Assembly: GCA_030529505.1 (NCBI GenBank)
Contig: JAUMWT010000020.1
Span: 1-40,094, forward strand
From: Allobrachymonas sp.
GTDB lineage: Bacteria > Pseudomonadota > Gammaproteobacteria > Burkholderiales > Burkholderiaceae_C
Length of the DNA stretch: 40,094 nucleotides
Direction: 5' to 3'
Of the stretch, positions 35,586-40,094 are shown one piece after another; positions within the stretch are counted from its first letter, which is position 1; each line of letters begins with the position of its first letter. Both the position numbers and the translations under genes were made by a program. Under the pieces are notes generated by a model. That model saw only the letters and a program-made list of their open reading frames with translations. It was not told the origin of the DNA and made no database searches.

Positions 35586-36098
35586 TGGAGCGCCCTGGGC
35601 GCCAGGTGAGGTCAAGGTTTGCCGCATACGGCGAGCGCGCTGCGTTAAAGCAGAGGCGATCAAACCAACCAGTGGGAGCAAACCGGAAAGAGATGTTGCC
35701 GAACAGGCGTTGAAGCCGCGTGGAGCAGCCATGCAGGCTGGATCAGCCGGGCAACGTACAGCACAGACGCTGGCTGCCAGATACTGGTTGCTGGCAGCGG
35801 GAATATTGTCGCACGATTTTTTGTTGCCGCAAGTTACGGTATTTGTGGGTGTTGGCGAAGTCTATGGGTGGGCTAGCGGGCAGTTTGCTGGTAATAAGCA
35901 ATGAAGAGCAGGAGGGGGAGTTGCAGCCACAAACAACGATCCAAAAGAAATACCCCTAATAGAGAGAGCGTGCGGGAGATGCGCCGTGTTGTACGGGCTT
36001 TGGGGTAGGCCGCCTACAATGAGCTGGATCGGGGTGGCACGAAACCATCGTGGCGCGCCCCTTTTCTTTTTCTCTTTTTGCAAGGTGCTTGTTGAAAT
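35586..36098. promoter_or_regulatory. Divergent region between rhlE and the unknown gene at 36099
   Basis: 513 bases without a supported gene. The right part holds a -10-like TACAAT (36015-36020), with a TTGTAC (35989-35994) 20 bases upstream, longer than optimal. The palindrome GTAGGC-C-GCCTAC (36005-36017) overlaps the -10 box. A hairpin with a T-rich tract follows and is listed separately. Confidence 0.45.
36031..36079 (+). terminator. Terminator-like hairpin in the leader of the gene at 36099
   Basis: GGGG...CACGA (36031-36041ff) pairs with TCGTG...CCCC (36048-36061), with mismatches in the middle, then TTTTCTTTTTCTCTTTTT. It lies 20 bases before the ATG at 36099, so it would end transcription before the gene or regulate entry into it. 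The bases after the predicted start of transcription are almost exactly this hairpin. Confidence 0.5.
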
Positions 36099-36668
36099 AT
36101 GGCCACCACGACGTTTGGCTACAACCCGGTGGAGGACCGGGTTTGGATGGCGTGCTCGGTATGGGAACACCGCCTGTGGATCACGCGGCGCTGCGCGCAA
36201 GAAGTGATGCAAGCCGTTTGCCGCGTGCTGGAGCAATCCGCCTTAGGTGCACCAGATGCTGATGCGCCCGCCCGCGCGGCGGCTGAGCACGATGCAGCCA
36301 TCAACCGCCCCAGCGTCACAGGCGGCCCTGCCATGCAAACAGGGCGAGACGAAGCGCCGCGCCCACAAAGCGCATCGGGCATGCAATATCTGCTGTGCAC
36401 GTCGGCACGGGTGAGTGCCGGTTCGCAAGAGGCGGGCCTGTCGTTTCAAACGCCGCAGGGCGAGCTGGCCATTACTTTTGACCGCGAAGGGCTGCATCGC
36501 TGGCTGCGTGGCATGTACATGGTGCTGCAGCATGCGGATTGGAACTTGCCGCCCTTGCCGGAATGGGTAACGCGCAGCTATTTGCCTGCGGCTTTGCGCG
36601 CCATCCTTGTGCCGCCCGCGCCGGGGACCTTGCCAGACGAGGCGGATGACGAAGGCCCGCCCAACTGA
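36099..36668 (+). CDS. Protein of unknown function
   Basis: A 189-residue protein that I do not recognise. It begins MATTTFGYNPVEDRVWMACS, followed by HRLWITRRCAQEVMQAV. A low-complexity Ala/Asp/Arg stretch lies at about 50-90. Then come GMQYLLCTSARVSAGSQEAG, LAITFDREGLHRWLRGMYMV and ADWNLPPLPEWV. The many Trp and the conserved-looking ends suggest two small folded parts joined by a flexible linker. There is no signal peptide or membrane helix. The absence of in-frame stops, good codon use and a hairpin after it support a real gene. No ribosome-binding site is evident (GAAATATGG precedes). It is upstream of ettA on the same strand, 233 bases away. Confidence 0.65.
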   Translation: MATTTFGYNPVEDRVWMACSVWEHRLWITRRCAQEVMQAVCRVLEQSALGAPDADAPARAAAEHDAAINRPSVTGGPAMQTGRDEAPRPQSASGMQYLLCTSARVSAGSQEAGLSFQTPQGELAITFDREGLHRWLRGMYMVLQHADWNLPPLPEWVTRSYLPAALRAILVPPAPGTLPDEADDEGPPN

Positions 36669-36761
36669 ATGTGGCAGGTGAGCAGAAATTGATGCCAGCA
36701 GGGATAATCCAACCCTTTCGCCCTTTTGCACCACAAAGGGGTAGGGTGCTTGGCATGACAC

Positions 36762-36789
36762 GGCCTGCCGTAGCGGCGGGCCTCTTTAT
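36762..36789 (+). terminator. Probable terminator before ettA
   Basis: GGCCTGCCG (36762-36770) and CGGCGGGCC (36774-36782) form a 9-bp stem with one mismatch and a 3-base loop, followed by TCTTTATT. The T-run is imperfect. It would end the transcript of the unknown gene. Confidence 0.55.
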
Positions 36790-36901
36790 TGGATTGGTGC
36801 TGCAAGGCTTGCCAGCCTTTTTGCCATAGTGTTCAGCCAACGCAGTCCACACACATTTCACGTTAGATACTGATTTCGATTGTTTTGAGGAAAACCACGC
36901 C

Positions 36902-38563
36902 ATGTCGCAATACGTTTACACCATGAACCGCGTCAGCAAGATCGTGCCGCCCAAGCGGCAGATCCTGAAAGACATTTCGCTCAGCTTCTTCCCCGGCGCC
37001 AAGATCGGCGTGCTGGGCCTGAACGGCTCGGGCAAGTCCACCCTGCTCAAGATCATGGCCGGCATTGACAAGGAGATCGAGGGCGAAGCCACGCCCATGC
37101 CGGGACTGGACATCGGCTACCTGCCGCAAGAGCCGCAGCTCAACCCCGAGCACACCGTGCGCCAGGCGGTGGAAGAGGCGATGAAAGAGGTGAACGATGC
37201 GCGTGCGCGCCTCGATGAAATCTACGCCGCCTACGCCGAGCCAGATGCCGACTTCGATGCGCTGAGCGAAGAGCAGGGCAAGCTGGAGGCCATCATCGCC
37301 GCCGCCGGCACCGACAGCGAGCACCAGCTGGAAATCGCCGCCGACGCGCTGCGCCTGCCGCCGTGGGAAGCGGTGATCAAAAACCTTTCGGGTGGCGAAA
37401 AGCGCCGCGTGGCGCTGTGCAAGCTGCTGCTCAGCAAGCCCGACATGCTGCTGCTGGACGAGCCCACCAACCACCTGGACGCCGAAAGCGTGGAGTGGCT
37501 GGAGCAGTTCCTGCAACGCTTTGGCGGCACGGTGGTGGCCATCACGCACGACCGCTACTTCCTCGACAACGCGGCCGAGTGGATTCTGGAGCTGGATCGC
37601 GGCCACGGCATTCCCTACAAGGGCAACTACAGCACCTGGCTGGAGCAGAAGGAAAAGCGCCTGGAGCAAGAACAAAAGAGCGAGGATGCGCGCGCCAAGG
37701 CCATGAAGAAAGAGCTGGAATGGGCGCGCCAGAACCCCAAGGGCCGCCAGGCCAAGAGCAAGGCGCGCCTGGCCCGCTTCGAGGAGCTGAGCGACTACGA
37801 ATACCAGAAGCGCAACGAGACGCAGGAAATCTTCATCCCCGTGGCCGAGCGCCTGGGCACCGAGGTGATCGAGTTCAAGAACGTGAGCAAGAGCTTTGGC
37901 GACCGCCTGCTGATCGACAACCTGAGCTTCAAGGTGCCCGCTGGCGCGATTGTGGGCATCATCGGCCCCAACGGCGCGGGCAAGTCCACGCTGTTCCGCC
38001 TGATTGCGGGCAAGGAGCAGCCCGACAGCGGCGAAGTGGTGATCGGCAAGACCGTGCAAATGGCCTTCGTGGACCAGAGCCGCGAAGACCTGAGCAACGA
38101 CAAGACCGTGTGGGAAGACATCTCGGGTGGGCTGGACATCATCACCGTGGGCAAGTTCCAGATGCCCAGCCGCGCCTACTGCGGCCGCTTCAACTTCAAT
38201 GGCGGCGACCAGCAGAAAAAGGTGGGCATGCTCTCGGGCGGCGAGCGCGGCCGCCTGCACCTGGCCAAGACGCTGATGCAGGGCGGCAACGTGCTGCTGC
38301 TGGACGAGCCCTCGAACGACCTGGACGTGGAAACCCTGCGCGCGCTGGAGGATGCGCTGCTTGAATTCGCCGGCAGCGTCATGGTCATCAGCCACGACCG
38401 CTGGTTCCTCGACCGCATCTGCACCCACATCCTCGCCGCCGAGGGCGACAGCCAATGGGTTTTCTTCGACGGCAACTATCAGGAATACGAGGCCGACAAA
38501 ATCAAACGCCTGGGCGAAGATGCTGCCCGCCCCAAGCGCGTGCGTTACAAGGCGCTCAAGTAA
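36902..38563 (+). CDS. ettA: Energy-dependent translational throttle protein EttA
   Basis: ABC-F ATPase that binds the ribosomal E site and gates the first peptide bond according to ATP/ADP. The 553-residue length is typical. Two ATPase units are complete: Walker A GLNGSGKST (39-47) and GPNGAGKST; signatures LSGGEKRRVALCK and LSGGERGRLHLAK; Walker B MLLLDEPTNHLD and VLLLDEPSNDLD. The arm insert of EttA is present after the first Walker A, and a coiled linker (YSTWLEQKEKRLEQEQK) joins the units. GAGG upstream of ATG 36902 supports the start. The second Walker B has Ser-Asn-Asp where Thr-Asn-His/Asp is usual, as in EttA itself. Confidence 0.97.
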   Translation: MSQYVYTMNRVSKIVPPKRQILKDISLSFFPGAKIGVLGLNGSGKSTLLKIMAGIDKEIEGEATPMPGLDIGYLPQEPQLNPEHTVRQAVEEAMKEVNDARARLDEIYAAYAEPDADFDALSEEQGKLEAIIAAAGTDSEHQLEIAADALRLPPWEAVIKNLSGGEKRRVALCKLLLSKPDMLLLDEPTNHLDAESVEWLEQFLQRFGGTVVAITHDRYFLDNAAEWILELDRGHGIPYKGNYSTWLEQKEKRLEQEQKSEDARAKAMKKELEWARQNPKGRQAKSKARLARFEELSDYEYQKRNETQEIFIPVAERLGTEVIEFKNVSKSFGDRLLIDNLSFKVPAGAIVGIIGPNGAGKSTLFRLIAGKEQPDSGEVVIGKTVQMAFVDQSREDLSNDKTVWEDISGGLDIITVGKFQMPSRAYCGRFNFNGGDQQKKVGMLSGGERGRLHLAKTLMQGGNVLLLDEPSNDLDVETLRALEDALLEFAGSVMVISHDRWFLDRICTHILAAEGDSQWVFFDGNYQEYEADKIKRLGEDAARPKRVRYKALK

Positions 38564-38621
38564 AAGAGTTCAGCAGGCGCGGGTTGTGTTTTCACTACTC
38601 AAACACGCCCTGATTGTTTGT

Positions 38622-39395
38622 ATGCATACCCGATTCATCTTGCTCAACACCAGCCATGCCGGCAATGTGGGTGCTGTAGCGCGTGCCATGAAAGTCATGG
38701 GCTTTAACGACCTGGTGCTGGTGCAGCCCCGCTGGCCCGATGTGTTGCAGCGGCCCGAGGCCATTGAGCGTGCCAGCGGCGCCACCGACGTGCTGGAGCA
38801 AGCCCGCATCGTGCAAAGCTGGGAAGAGGCCGTGCAGGGCATCGAATACCTGTGCGCCACGGCCATGACGGCGCGCGACTTTGGCCCGCCCACCTTCGCA
38901 CCGCGTGCGCATTTTGCCGATTTGGCTGCACAGGCCGTGCAGGTGAGTGATCTCGACCAAGCCAAGCCGCCTTTTCGCAGCCTGGGGCTGGTGTTTGGCT
39001 GCGAGCGATATGGCATGCACAACGATCAGGTCTATCGCTGCCACGCCTGCTTGCGCATTCCCACCCATCCTGCCTACGGTTCACTCAACCTGGCCGCAGC
39101 CGTGCAGCTGTTGGCCTATGAGTGGCGGCAGGCGCTGGGTGGTTTTAACGAGCCGGTTGCCGCAGCAGAGCACGCCCCCCGCCGGGCCGATGCTGCACAG
39201 GTGCAAGGCATGCTGGCGCATTGGGAGCAAGCCCTGGTGGCGCTGGAATTTCTCGACCCGCAAACGCCACGCAAACTCATGCCACGCCTGCAACAACTGT
39301 TTCACCGTGCCACGCTGCAAGAAGAAGAAATCCATATCCTGCGCGGCATTGCACGGGCGATGATGCGGGCGGCTGAGAAGTGCAAGCGGCGCTGA
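38622..39395 (+). CDS. trmJ: tRNA (cytidine/uridine-2'-O-)-methyltransferase TrmJ
   Basis: SPOUT-class enzyme that methylates the 2'-OH at tRNA position 32. The 257-residue protein contains FILLNTSHAGNVGAVARAMK (motif 1 region), DLVLVQPRWP, LGLVFGCERYGMHNDQV (motif 2) and YGSLNLAAAVQLLAYE (motif 3 and the knot). The C-terminal helical tail EEIHILRGIARAMMRAA is typical of TrmJ. ATG 38622 is chosen from the family N-terminus; the frame is open far upstream inside ettA. No clear ribosome-binding site. It starts 58 bases after ettA and may be co-transcribed. A different member of the same 2'-O-methyltransferase group is possible but less likely. Confidence 0.9.
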   Translation: MHTRFILLNTSHAGNVGAVARAMKVMGFNDLVLVQPRWPDVLQRPEAIERASGATDVLEQARIVQSWEEAVQGIEYLCATAMTARDFGPPTFAPRAHFADLAAQAVQVSDLDQAKPPFRSLGLVFGCERYGMHNDQVYRCHACLRIPTHPAYGSLNLAAAVQLLAYEWRQALGGFNEPVAAAEHAPRRADAAQVQGMLAHWEQALVALEFLDPQTPRKLMPRLQQLFHRATLQEEEIHILRGIARAMMRAAEKCKRR

Positions 39396-39539
39396 AAGCG
39401 CTGGTAGGTTTGGATGTGTAGCGATATGAAAAGATGCTTACCCATGCCCGTTGCTTGAATCACGCGCAGCGCACCGGGCTTTGCCAGTGTGGATGTGGGT
39501 TGTATGGGTTGCAAAAGTGTTTGAGCAAAAGAAAGGCGC

Positions 39540-40094
39540 ATGGTGTTGAGTCTTCCTCTGCCTTATCTGTCAGCTGTGTTGCAGGCTTTATTGGCGGCGT
39601 TGTTGATGCAGCGGCGGGGGGTGATGCACGCACCATCGGCCTTGTTGCACTCAGCGCCTGCGTGGCCTTGCTGGTGGGACTGCGCTGGAGCTTTCCGCAT
39701 CCCTATCTGTGGTTTGCTGTGGCATTGGTGTCGAGCGTGCAAGCGCCGCTGGCGTGGTTGTGTTTTGATCGCTCAAGTGGTGGTGCAACAGGCGCTACGC
39801 TACCCGCTCACGTGTCCGCCCGTGCACCTTTTTCGACTTGGCGTATCAGCCGCTGGTTGCCGTGGTTGGCAGCAGCGTTCACAGCAGCTTTACTGTGGGC
39901 TGGCCCGGTTTATTGGAACGGGGTAGAGCTGCTGTTGGTGGCGCTCTACATAGGCTACGGCGGTGCCTTGTTGGGCTTGGGCTGGGGCCAGCATGCGCGG
40001 TTTGATGCCTTTCGTCTGTCGCAAGTACCCGATTTGCGGCGGGCGGCCATCTGGGCGGGCTGGGCCTTGTTGTTCAACGGCGTGCTGGAAGGGC
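39540..40094 (+). pseudogene. Membrane-protein N-terminus, possibly AraC-type regulator, frameshifted at a G6 run; cut by window edge
   Basis: Reading from ATG 39540 (or GTG 39543, six bases after AAAGG) gives a hydrophobic helix LPLPYLSAVLQALLAALLMQ. At the G6 run 39616-39621 this frame stops looking like protein and ends at 39926. The +2 shifted frame from 39620 stays open to the window end and encodes more membrane helices: LVALSACVALLVGLRW, LWFAVALVSSVQAPLAWLCF, WLPWLAAAFTAALLW and VELLLVALYIGYGGALLGLG. One extra G would join them. The pattern resembles the membrane half of certain AraC-family regulators; the DNA-binding part would be outside. Alternatives: an intact gene starting at TTG 39521 in the second frame, or an assembly error. 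Assignment to AraC is tentative. Confidence 0.5.

Noticed and set aside
36863-38455. 530-codon - strand frame opposite ettA
   Set aside because: Antisense of a fully recognised ABC-F protein; translation is Ala/Leu/His-rich with no domain.
1-40094. CRISPR arrays, insertion sequences, tRNA or rRNA genes, prophage genes
   Set aside because: Looked for repeat-spacer periodicity, transposase motifs, tRNA-like T-loops and phage structural genes on both strands and saw none.

Overview
This window looks like core chromosome of a betaproteobacterium in the Burkholderiales, most like the Comamonadaceae. The reasons are the G+C-rich codon use, the order hpf-ptsN-hprK with an HPr kinase, the pstSCAB-phoU-phoB-phoR order, the divergent def-fmt / LysM-dprA pairs, and the style of the Pil-Chp genes. 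I see no phage, insertion sequence, plasmid gene, CRISPR array, rRNA or tRNA. The genus is inference.

Layout. 1-1912: 5' part of miaA (-) and divergent rng (RNase G, +). 2252-11043: a Pil-Chp chemosensory cluster on the + strand, pilG-pilH-pilI-pilJ-chpA plus two further CheW-like genes; this is the pathway that controls type IV pili and twitching. 11165-13021: fmt and def (-), processing of the initiator formyl-methionine. 13446-16341: a LysM envelope protein and dprA (+). 16604-19223: hpf, ptsN, hprK (-), the nitrogen-PTS/ribosome-hibernation group. 19520-20614: aroC (+). 20802-27755: pstS-pstC-pstA-pstB-phoU-phoB-phoR (-), phosphate uptake and its two-component control, behind a well-formed Pho box. 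28202-29722: ppx (+), divergent from pstS. 29904-30485: sodB (-). 30807-31871: queA (+). 32108-33311: a YegP-like protein and an MnmM/YtqB-like methyltransferase (both -). 33783-35585: an RhlE-type DEAD-box helicase (-). 36099-36668: an unrecognised gene (+). 36902-39395: ettA and a TrmJ-type tRNA methyltransferase (+). 39540-end: N-terminal part of a membrane protein that may be an AraC-type regulator, apparently frameshifted at a G6 run.

How the genes work together. The Pil-Chp genes form one signalling pathway: receptor PilJ, coupling proteins PilI and two CheW-like proteins, kinase ChpA, response regulators PilG and PilH. Its architecture departs from the Pseudomonas model. PilJ carries a different periplasmic sensor, PilG has an apparent degenerate receiver in front of the normal one, ChpA is very short, and no methyltransferase or methylesterase gene is present in the cluster. 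The Pho genes form one probable operon with a PhoB-type promoter, and ppx beside it adds polyphosphate turnover. Four genes act on tRNA (miaA, queA, the MnmM-like gene, trmJ) and several on RNA or ribosomes (rng, hpf, ettA, rhlE, def, fmt).

I did not find an entirely new system. The most unusual material is the modified Pil-Chp cluster, the unknown gene at 36099 with its structured leader, the inverted-repeat-rich gap between ptsN and hprK, and the frameshifted gene at the right edge.
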